This document shows positions 1 through 5,075 of a stretch of DNA of 5,276 bases, one piece after another. The stretch lies in assembly GCA_946480685.1 (NCBI GenBank), contig CAMLLI010000384.1, positions 1 to 5,276 of the forward strand, written 5' to 3'. The position numbers were made by a program, and so were the translations under genes. The notes beneath the pieces are model-generated. The model did not search any database. It saw nothing but the letters and a program-made list of their open reading frames with translations, and had not been told where the DNA came from. The stretch comes from an uncultured Flammeovirgaceae bacterium. GTDB taxonomy: Bacteria > Bacteroidota > Bacteroidia > Cytophagales > Cyclobacteriaceae. Within the stretch, counting starts at the first letter, position 1. Each line of letters starts with the position of its first letter.

Positions 1-1
1 G

Positions 2-49
2 GTCCTTGAAGCGTGCTATACTTTAGTATACCACGTAACAAAAAAGTAA
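2..49 (+). CDS. Possible C-terminal tail of an upstream gene (partial)
   Basis: One forward frame is open from the left window edge to a TAA at 47-49. It gives 15 residues ending in TLVYHVTKK. The other two forward frames close at 7-9 (TGA) and 24-26 (TAG). A lysine-rich end just before an A/T-rich intergenic stretch looks like a real protein C-terminus, but 15 open codons can occur by chance. No family can be named from so little. If real, it is co-directional with the acyl-carrier-like gene about 175 bases downstream. Confidence 0.28.
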   Translation, partial: VLEACYTLVYHVTKK

Positions 50-224
50 GTGTCTGTAGCTATATTTTATAATTATATATCTGAAATGGTGAGTGAAGTT
101 GACTAGCGGTATACCGGTTGCAGCTGATGTGGGGTATGTCACTGCAGCCGGTGATACTTGTATACAGAGAAGAAGCCTACTGAAATAATAATACTATATA
201 TACGTCTAAGCATGATAAAACACT
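50..224 (+). other. Intergenic leader upstream of the acyl-carrier-like gene
   Basis: No reading frame of useful length lies here on either strand. It contains an uninterrupted 20-base A/T run (61-80), an imperfect stem-loop (109-157) and several copies of the TATAC/GTATA pentamer. I found no match to the Bacteroidota promoter element TAnnTTTG, because TTTG does not occur in 1-224. Any promoter for the downstream genes must therefore be divergent or lie in the A/T-rich part. There is no Shine-Dalgarno-like purine tract before the ATG at 225, which is preceded by an A-rich stretch, as is common in Bacteroidota. Confidence 0.6.
109..157 (+). promoter_or_regulatory. Imperfect stem-loop in the leader
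   Basis: Left arm 109-123 (GTATACCGGTTGCAG) pairs with right arm 142-157 (CTGCAGCCGGTGATAC). The stem has 15 pairs, with one G:U pair (147 with 118) and one bulged G at 153. Three further pairs (125-127 with 139-141) can extend it into the loop. No T-tract follows, so a classical intrinsic terminator is unlikely on the + strand. It could be a structured leader or attenuator, a binding site for a dimeric regulator, or a Rho-type 3' end of the upstream transcript. The pairing is directly visible; the role is inference. Confidence 0.45.
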
Positions 225-488
225 ATGAGAAATTTATACTATTACCAAAACCTTCACAGGATAAAAGACATCCTGTATCAATACGGAATCCCCGCTACGC
301 GCGTTAAGCCGCAGGCCGATCTTGCACACGATTTAGGATTACGCAGTCCTGAAAAACTATCGCTCATTCTTGATATTGAAGATGCGTTACATACCGATGT
401 TCTGTTTGATGATCCGGATGAATTGAAAACGGTTCACGATATACTATATAATCTTGAACTTAAACAGACTGTATGGGCTGAGTCGTAG
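225..488 (+). CDS. Divergent acyl-carrier-protein-like protein
   Basis: This 87-residue protein follows the acyl/peptidyl carrier protein fold pattern over almost its whole length. Residues 10-25 match helix 1. Residues 36-53 (DLGLRSPEKLSLILDIED) align with the modification loop and helix 2 of AcpP (DLGADSLDTVELVMALEE). Residues 54-77 match the region that ends in the T-V-x-D-I helix 4. Ser41 occupies the 4'-phosphopantetheine serine position, but the usual Asp-Ser-Leu is Arg-Ser-Pro, so it is unclear whether it is modified. Carrier proteins present acyl chains to synthases and transferases in the cytoplasm. The start has no Shine-Dalgarno. The stop lies 5 bases before the lipid A deacylase gene, suggesting co-transcription. 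The family call is fairly sure; the partner enzyme and cargo are unknown. This is not the housekeeping ACP of fatty acid synthesis, because its helix 2 is too divergent. Confidence 0.7.
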   Translation: MRNLYYYQNLHRIKDILYQYGIPATRVKPQADLAHDLGLRSPEKLSLILDIEDALHTDVLFDDPDELKTVHDILYNLELKQTVWAES

Positions 489-493
489 TTGCC

Positions 494-1474
494 ATGCGTA
501 TACTTCTACTTATGTTCATGGCGCTCTCAGTGAACGCTCTGGCACAAACACAGCCGGTGCACATGCTCAGGCTTTACGAAGACAATGATCTGTTTACACT
601 TCGCGGCTCCGACCGCGGCTATACCAACGGAACACGCATTGATGTTTTCTACCGAAGACAAAAACCAATTAAATCTGTTTTTAACAACCTGCTGCTAAAG
701 GCTGGCGATAATAGCATTAATACCTATAGCTGGGGTGCCATGCACATGATGTATACTCCGGCAGATATATCCGCTCAGAAGCCCGACCCGGTAGATTATC
801 CTTACTCAGGCGCTATGTTTGTATCGCATGCTTTACATTCATCCAACCCAAAGCGCAGATATCTTGTTCATACCGAATGGATAATTGGAGTGATGGGTAA
901 ATATGCCTATGGTGAACAACTGCAAACCTATGTTCACAAGCTTACGAAAAGTCCTGAACCCATGGGATGGGATCATCAACTATCGCCTGCCCTGTTGGTA
1001 AATCTGAATGTGACGTTCGAAAAATCCATATTGCAGCGAAGATACTTTGAAGCCTTGTATGGGAGTAATGTATCACTCGGAACACTGCGTGATGGTGTTA
1101 AATTTTATACAACGTTACGGCTCGGCAAAATGGCTCCTTACTTTTCTGGATTCATTGAGCAGTATGCTGCATACAACAATAAGCAACGGCTAAAATCGTA
1201 TATTATACTGCGACCTGCTTTTGATATCGTGCTGCACAACACGTTGATCGAAGGGAATGTTTTCAAGCGTGGTATATTTACGAGCGATAGTAACGAACAG
1301 CATGCGCCTGCTCCTGCCCCCGTGGTTAACCGCTTCCTTGCATCTGCCGACATCGGTTGGGTTGTATCGTTCGAGTCTTTAAGCGCCTCATTTACCTACA
1401 AACTTTCATCGCCCGATATCAAAGAAGAATCGCCTCATGCGATTGGTAATATTTCCTTAACCTTAATTTTGTAA
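494..1474 (+). CDS. LpxR-family lipid A 3'-O-deacylase, outer-membrane barrel (DUF2219)
   Basis: This 326-residue protein has a signal peptide, probably cleaved after Ala17 (ALA before QTQ). It then shows the landmarks of the LpxR family. These are E-x-N-D near the N-terminus (Asn31, Asp32), the G-Y-T-N-G-T-R segment (43-48), Y-T-P (87-89), D-Y-P-Y-x-G (101-106) and G-x-x-G-x-x-A-x-G-E (132-141). Gln144-x3-His148 and P-x-G-W-D (156-160) follow. In Salmonella LpxR the corresponding Asn/Asp, Thr and Gln-x3-His residues build a calcium-dependent esterase site that removes the 3'-linked acyloxyacyl group of lipid A at the outer leaflet. All are present here, so the enzyme should be active. The length suits the 12-stranded barrel, and alternating hydrophobic strands run to the C-terminus. 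A short Ala-Pro repeat (271-276) probably lies in a loop. The gene follows the carrier-like gene by 5 bases. The family is confident; the exact acyl chain removed is inferred from homologues. Confidence 0.87.
   Translation: MRILLLMFMALSVNALAQTQPVHMLRLYEDNDLFTLRGSDRGYTNGTRIDVFYRRQKPIKSVFNNLLLKAGDNSINTYSWGAMHMMYTPADISAQKPDPVDYPYSGAMFVSHALHSSNPKRRYLVHTEWIIGVMGKYAYGEQLQTYVHKLTKSPEPMGWDHQLSPALLVNLNVTFEKSILQRRYFEALYGSNVSLGTLRDGVKFYTTLRLGKMAPYFSGFIEQYAAYNNKQRLKSYIILRPAFDIVLHNTLIEGNVFKRGIFTSDSNEQHAPAPAPVVNRFLASADIGWVVSFESLSASFTYKLSSPDIKEESPHAIGNISLTLIL
1443..1471 (+). promoter_or_regulatory. Candidate Bacteroidota-type promoter for the phosphoesterase gene
   Basis: TAATTTTG at 1464-1471 matches the Bacteroidota -7 consensus TAnnTTTG exactly. 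A TTG at 1443-1445 lies 18 bases upstream, close to the usual 19-21 base spacing from the -33 TTTG. It overlaps the last codons of the deacylase gene and would start transcription near 1477-1480, about 45 bases before the ATG at 1524. This is a motif match only. Confidence 0.4.
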
Positions 1475-1523
1475 ACCTAATTGGCGGAATTCCGTAGACG
1501 AGTACTATCATCCAAATTACATT

Positions 1524-2333
1524 ATGTGGCGGAGATTTGTGAGAAGATTAAGCATTTATACCCTTATCATTTTAATTGTCAGCGGCTGCTCGCTATTCGA
1601 GTATCATCCATACGAAGTAATTATACCGGATGACGAACAAAATCTGAACGCAGCGGCTATTGACGCTATACAAACGCGTGTAGCAGCTAAAGATACTATG
1701 ACATTGATACTCATGGGTGACACGCAACGCTTCTATGACGATGTGGACGCATTCGTTTCAAGCGCTAACCAGCACACTGCCGACTTTGTAATACTCAATG
1801 GCGATATTACTGACTTCGGTATAAACGATGAGTTTCACTGGGTACACAGCATCATGAAAAAACTGAACAAGCCTTATCTCGCCGTAATTGGCAATCATGA
1901 TCTGTCGGGCAACGGAGAACTTGTATTTGAGAAAATGTATGGCCCACTGAATTATTCCTTCATCAAAAATGATTTCAAATTCATTTTTCTTAACACGAAT
2001 TCTCGAGAGTATAATTTTAACGGTCATGTGCCTGATACAACATGGCTGAAGAACGAGCTGGCGGGAGATGGCTTCAAACACGCTGTTGTTTCTTCGCATG
2101 TACCGCCATTCGATAGTGATTTTGATCCTGCTATGGAACATGCGTATGCACGTATACTGGCAGCATCAAACAAAGTTGCAGTGTCGCTACACGGCCATAC
2201 GCATAAGTATTCAAACACGCAGCCGTATGATGATGGTATACAATATATCGTGTCCACCAGCATGAACGAGCGCATGTACCTGATCCTGAAATTGTGGGAA
2301 GATAAATATAGTGTGGAAGAGATATACTACTGA
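1524..2333 (+). CDS. Calcineurin-like metallophosphoesterase, predicted lipoprotein
   Basis: This 269-residue protein begins with a basic stretch, a hydrophobic segment and the lipobox V-S-G-C (Cys22), so it should be lipid-anchored outside the cytoplasm. The metallophosphoesterase motifs follow in order: G-D-T-Q (65-68), G-D-x-x-D (93-97), G-N-H-D (123-126), S-H-V-P (191-194) and H-G-H-T-H (223-227). Asp66, Asp94, Asn124, His192, His225 and His227 are the expected ligands of a two-metal site. The first motif normally reads D-x-H; here His is replaced by Gln68. The fold hydrolyses phosphomonoesters or phosphodiesters, but the substrate cannot be read from the sequence. Its position beside a lipid A deacylase and opposite a phospholipid/sphingolipid cassette makes a lipid phosphate group plausible, as inference only. 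The stop is 1 base from the next start, so the two are probably translated together. ATG at 1524 is chosen because it gives a complete lipoprotein signal. Confidence 0.85.
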   Translation: MWRRFVRRLSIYTLIILIVSGCSLFEYHPYEVIIPDDEQNLNAAAIDAIQTRVAAKDTMTLILMGDTQRFYDDVDAFVSSANQHTADFVILNGDITDFGINDEFHWVHSIMKKLNKPYLAVIGNHDLSGNGELVFEKMYGPLNYSFIKNDFKFIFLNTNSREYNFNGHVPDTTWLKNELAGDGFKHAVVSSHVPPFDSDFDPAMEHAYARILAASNKVAVSLHGHTHKYSNTQPYDDGIQYIVSTSMNERMYLILKLWEDKYSVEEIYY

Positions 2334-2334
2334 C

Positions 2335-2931
2335 ATGACCCGATTTTACTTTGTTCTGCTCGTCATACTTTACACACTTCCTGCAACGCTTGCTGCACAA
2401 GACAGTGTTTCGTTAAAACGCCACCACAAATGGTATATACCCGATTCATTTGTTCTGCAATATGCCGGGAGTATAGGCTTCCTGTCAGCCGGTGGCGGCT
2501 ATGATATCTTCCATAAGAAAGCGAGCGTAGATTTATTGTTTGGCTATTTACCCGGCACCATTGGTGGTCATGATCTTGAAACGATAACGCTCAAGTTCAC
2601 CGCATCGCCCTGGAAGATTCGCGCAGGTAAAACAACAATCTATCCCTTTTCAACCGGAACTTATTTTACGTATACAATGGGAGGACGGTATAGTTCTGAT
2701 TTACCTTCCTGGTACCCGGACGGTTATTACTGGTGGAGCGAAGCCGTACGCGCCAATATTTTTATAGGTGGAAAAGTGCGACACAAAATTCACGATTCAG
2801 TTTGGGAAGGATATTATGAGATTGGAACGAACGAGCTAAAGCTGGTCAGCTATGCGCAGAACACGGGGTATCTTACCGTGTGGGATATACTTCATGCCGG
2901 TGTTGGTATTCGCTTCTATCTCAACCCCTGA
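2335..2931 (+). CDS. Small exported protein, probable outer-membrane beta-barrel, unknown function
   Basis: I chose ATG at 2335, just after the upstream TGA, giving 198 residues. An in-frame GTG at 2311 would add eight residues inside the upstream gene and spoil the signal peptide. The protein has a clear signal peptide, probably cut after Ala21 (LAA before QDS). The mature part is rich in Gly, Tyr, Trp and Phe, with alternating hydrophobic strands (about 37-60, 64-72, 82-92, 106-118, 137-150, 157-173 and 184-196). These suggest an 8-stranded barrel. Aromatic-rich W-Y-P-D-G-Y-Y-W-W (127-135) looks like an exposed loop or aromatic girdle. It ends in RFYLNP rather than a terminal Phe. I do not recognise a family; the size is near that of PagL-type barrels, but I cannot place a PagL catalytic His/Ser pair with confidence. 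The 1-base spacing from the phosphoesterase lipoprotein suggests a working pair. Confidence 0.68.
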   Translation: MTRFYFVLLVILYTLPATLAAQDSVSLKRHHKWYIPDSFVLQYAGSIGFLSAGGGYDIFHKKASVDLLFGYLPGTIGGHDLETITLKFTASPWKIRAGKTTIYPFSTGTYFTYTMGGRYSSDLPSWYPDGYYWWSEAVRANIFIGGKVRHKIHDSVWEGYYEIGTNELKLVSYAQNTGYLTVWDILHAGVGIRFYLNP

Positions 2932-2948
2932 TATACTTCGAGGTATAT
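2931..2948. terminator. Small hairpin between convergent genes, possible bidirectional terminator
   Basis: ATATACT (2931-2937) pairs with GGTATAT (2942-2948) around a TCGA loop. The stem has seven pairs including one wobble. It covers the end of the forward stop codon and most of the 23-base gap before the reverse stop at 2955-2957. The placement is what one expects of a shared terminator. The stem is A/T-rich and no clear T-tract follows on either strand, so it would be weak. It may simply reflect two copies of the abundant TATAC/GTATA pentamer. Confidence 0.33.
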
Positions 2949-2954
2949 ACCAGG

Positions 2955-3902
2955 CTACGATATAGTCTTGCGATAGCGCTCGATCATCGCGATATACTTC
3001 TTGTTTTGCATCAACCAATGGTACCCGGCTATTCCAACCGCTGCGGTAACTATACCGGCCAGTACATCCAGTACATAATGGTGGCTGGTATATACAGCTG
3101 CAAACCAGATACCGACCGTAATGATAACAAAGATGATGTTAGCCCAGCCTAACCGGCTCTTGAACCCGATATACGTTACAATAAGCGGATAAGCAGAGTG
3201 CAGCGAAGGCATCGCTGCAAACACGTTGGAACCTTTTGCATAGAGCGATGTAAACAGGTTTATACCGAAGAACTGATCGAAACGAACAAGCCTTGCAGTG
3301 TTGCCAGGTGTTGCCGCTATAAAATCAAAACCGAATTTCTGAACGTACCAGGGTGGCGCTGCCGGGTAAAGATAGTATACTACAAAGCCAATCAGGTTAA
3401 CGAACAGAAACGTAAGTGAAAACTCCAGGAACTTTGCTTTGTCTTTGAAAAACAGATATACCGCAAAAGCGAGCGGTACCGGAATCCAGCACAGGTAAAA
3501 TATACCGGTCATAACATCGATGAAGGTATAGCTGTGTTGAAGCCAGAATTCGTTGGGTGTAAGTATAGATGTACCTTGTGCAATACCGAATATACTTTTC
3601 TCCAGGTCGTATAAACTTTTAATGTGTACCGGATTGAACGTATAGTTCGGGAACGCTTTCATGTAATCATAGATGATCCAGTAAACTATAAATATTGAAA
3701 AGCCGAGGATGAATTTTCGTGTGAAGGACGATGCGAGGTAACACACACTGAATATACCTGCCAGTACGAGTTGATCTGTTTTATAACCGATCAGCAGCCA
3801 GGATAACAAAAGATATATAGCAGACACCATGCTGGCTACAAGCACGTGCCTCAGGGTAAAGTTAAACACAGGCAGGTCGAGGTATTTCGTATTATTTCTC
3901 AA
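2955..3902 (-). CDS. AUR1-like PAP2-superfamily phosphotransferase, probable inositol phosphosphingolipid synthase
   Basis: This 315-residue integral membrane protein has about six transmembrane segments (near 18-40, 46-80, 126-152, 160-180, 254-271 and 277-297). It carries the lipid phosphatase/phosphotransferase signature in its AUR1 form. This comprises Y-P-A-A-P-P-W-Y (179-186), M-P-S-L-H-S-A-Y (231-238) and S-H-H-Y-V-L-D (273-279). His235, His275 and Asp279 correspond to the catalytic triad of yeast inositol phosphorylceramide synthase, with the same His-x3-Asp spacing. AUR1 enzymes move a phospho-headgroup from a phospholipid onto ceramide, and Bacteroides homologues make inositol phosphoceramides. 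Inositol versus another headgroup cannot be settled from the sequence. The start is odd: the frame opens at TTG (3902), 11 bases inside the hydroxylase gene, and the first in-frame ATG (3830, Met25) would cut the first membrane segment. A GTG at 3869 is another option. It is the last gene of the minus-strand operon. Confidence 0.82.
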   Translation of the reverse strand: MRNNTKYLDLPVFNFTLRHVLVASMVSAIYLLLSWLLIGYKTDQLVLAGIFSVCYLASSFTRKFILGFSIFIVYWIIYDYMKAFPNYTFNPVHIKSLYDLEKSIFGIAQGTSILTPNEFWLQHSYTFIDVMTGIFYLCWIPVPLAFAVYLFFKDKAKFLEFSLTFLFVNLIGFVVYYLYPAAPPWYVQKFGFDFIAATPGNTARLVRFDQFFGINLFTSLYAKGSNVFAAMPSLHSAYPLIVTYIGFKSRLGWANIIFVIITVGIWFAAVYTSHHYVLDVLAGIVTAAVGIAGYHWLMQNKKYIAMIERYRKTIS

Positions 3903-4518
3903 AGTCAGATCTGAATATTTTGTCCCATAGAGCTGAGCTCACACCGTAACCACGATCCGGATCGGAATAGTGATGCTGCATGTGATGCTGCTTTATTTTC
4001 TTCATGATGGGGTTCTTGAAATTCAGGTGATGCATGGCATAGTGCGATATGTCATATACCAGGTATCCGAGTATAAAGGCTGCAAAAAATCCATTCAGGT
4101 ATTCAAACGGAAGAAGCCATTGAAACAGGAAATAGAAAGCGGTAGCCAACGGTATACTTACTGACGGAGGCATAACAAGACGCAAGCGATCGTTGGGATA
4201 ATCGTGGTGTACTCCGTGAAAGATGAAGTGCAGACGAAGTCCCCAGGGCGATTTGGGCACGAAGTGAAATATAAAGCGATGCAGTACATATTCAGTCAAT
4301 GTCCAGATGAACAAACCTCCTGCAAAGCTCGCGATAAAGGTTAGTATATTATTATGTGCTACTGTAAACGCACGCCATGAGAAGTAGAGAACGACCGGAG
4401 TAAATATAAAGATGGGCACGGAGAAATGTACTTTCGACAAAGCCTCCATCCAATCTCTTTTAAACATGCGTGTTGACTCCTGCGAATTGGAAACAAAATT
4501 CTTTTTCATAGCACTCAT
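3892..4518 (-). CDS. Fatty acid 2-hydroxylase-like di-metal membrane hydroxylase (FA2H/Scs7 type)
   Basis: This 208-residue protein belongs to the fatty acid hydroxylase superfamily. Its histidine boxes match the FA2H/Scs7 pattern. They are His80-x4-His85 (in E-Y-V-L-H-R-F-I-F-H), His101-x2-His104-His105 (followed by Y-P-N-D-R-L-R-L-V-M-P-P), His159-x3-His163 and His179-x2-His182-His183. These bind the two metals that activate oxygen. Four membrane segments (about 33-50, 57-78, 119-137 and 141-158) place the active site at the cytoplasmic face. The eukaryotic relatives add a 2-hydroxyl to the N-acyl chain of ceramide; the D-R-L-R-L-V-M-P-P stretch points to this branch rather than to sterol desaturases or carotene hydroxylases. 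There is no N-terminal cytochrome b5 domain, as in Scs7, so the electron donor must be separate. The ATG at 4518 overlaps the upstream TGA (ATGA), and an alternative Met4 lies at 4509. Its 3' end overlaps the AUR1-like gene, whose product could use 2-hydroxyceramide. Confidence 0.85.
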   Translation of the reverse strand: MSAMKKNFVSNSQESTRMFKRDWMEALSKVHFSVPIFIFTPVVLYFSWRAFTVAHNNILTFIASFAGGLFIWTLTEYVLHRFIFHFVPKSPWGLRLHFIFHGVHHDYPNDRLRLVMPPSVSIPLATAFYFLFQWLLPFEYLNGFFAAFILGYLVYDISHYAMHHLNFKNPIMKKIKQHHMQHHYSDPDRGYGVSSALWDKIFRSDFEK

Positions 4519-5072
4519 GGTTTAAACCGTTCAACAATTTCAACACCCGTGTCCGGATCTACACCTTTTACTTCTGCACAAACTACGTTGGGCAACCAGA
4601 ACGATCCGCCTTCAATTTGCAAAAAAACGCGCGACACTTCGATCTTCTTTTTATTGATCACGGCATGAATATGATAGCGGTTGTCGCGTGAAGATTTGGT
4701 GAGGTAAAACGGAAGTTTCTTATAGGACACAAACCGTAATTCATATTTACCGTTTCCAAGATCTTCTGTCTTCAAGCCATACGCGTAGTTGCGCTGTATA
4801 AACGATAGCTCTTCCTTCTGTCCTTCTTCCTGGTAGCGGATCCAATACGGATGTACCGGGTTGTCTGTATCAAGCTGATCTTTCTTTTCGAAATTCAGCG
4901 TATACATAATTGTATTGGTATTCGGTGTACGTTGTATATAGAAGAGCGTATTCTGATCGACCGGCGGAACAGGGAATTTCTCCTGGCCCGTGCAGGTGCA
5001 TGTTTCTTCCGGTGCTGCCGGTGTTAATGACATAGCACCGACAAAAAACAAACTGATCAAAAAATCCATCAT
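4515..5072 (-). CDS. Exported DUF4833-like protein of unknown function
   Basis: This 185-residue protein has a hydrophobic N-terminus (3-18) that looks like a short signal peptide, with possible cleavage near Ala19-Ala20. A short linker follows with a Cys-x-Cys pair (Cys25, Cys27). The globular part (about 33-183) has L-F-Y-I-Q-R-x-x-N-x-N-T-I-M-Y (43-57), H-P-Y-W-I-R-Y (74-80) and I-Q-R-N-Y-A-Y-G-L (92-100). Strand-rich sequence follows, including Y-H-I-H-A-V (133-138), and the C-terminal D-P-D-T-G-V-E-I-V-E-R-F. This pattern recalls DUF4833, a domain of unknown function seen in Bacteroidota; the assignment is from memory of the motif style and is moderate. A third Cys (165) is present. Only three bases separate it from the upstream membrane-protein gene, and its TGA overlaps the hydroxylase ATG, so it is embedded in the lipid operon. 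A lipid-binding or accessory role is possible but unproven. A second ATG lies one codon in. Confidence 0.7.
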   Translation of the reverse strand: MMDFLISLFFVGAMSLTPAAPEETCTCTGQEKFPVPPVDQNTLFYIQRTPNTNTIMYTLNFEKKDQLDTDNPVHPYWIRYQEEGQKEELSFIQRNYAYGLKTEDLGNGKYELRFVSYKKLPFYLTKSSRDNRYHIHAVINKKKIEVSRVFLQIEGGSFWLPNVVCAEVKGVDPDTGVEIVERFKP

Positions 5073-5075
5073 GTC

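Noticed and set aside
17..30. TATACT and AGTATA inverted pair near the left edge
   Set aside because: The loop is only two bases, and the arms are simply two copies of the pentamer that is abundant throughout the window; no separate function is supported.
61..80. A/T-only run as a possible replication origin or attachment site
   Set aside because: There are no DnaA boxes, iterons, direct repeats, tRNA or integrase nearby. An ordinary A/T-rich intergenic or promoter region explains it.
1485..1494. Perfect 10-base palindrome CGGAATTCCG upstream of the phosphoesterase start
   Set aside because: It lies between the candidate promoter and the ATG, so it could be an operator, but a single 10-base palindrome without a second copy is too weak to call.
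1138..2400. Reverse-strand open frames at 1138-1353, 1758-2141, 2024-2275 and 2131-2400
   Set aside because: They lie entirely or mainly inside the deacylase and phosphoesterase genes, encode unstructured Cys/Ser-rich sequence with no family pattern, and conflict with well-supported motifs on the other strand.
225..2931. Mobile or defence island
   Set aside because: No transposase, integrase, toxin-antitoxin, nuclease or phage gene is present, and the genes are ordinary envelope-lipid functions for this phylum.
2836..3419. Open frames at 2836-3018 (-), 2880-3152 (+) and 3198-3419 (+)
   Set aside because: They overlap the small exported protein gene or the AUR1-like gene, and their translations show no hydrophobic or domain pattern.
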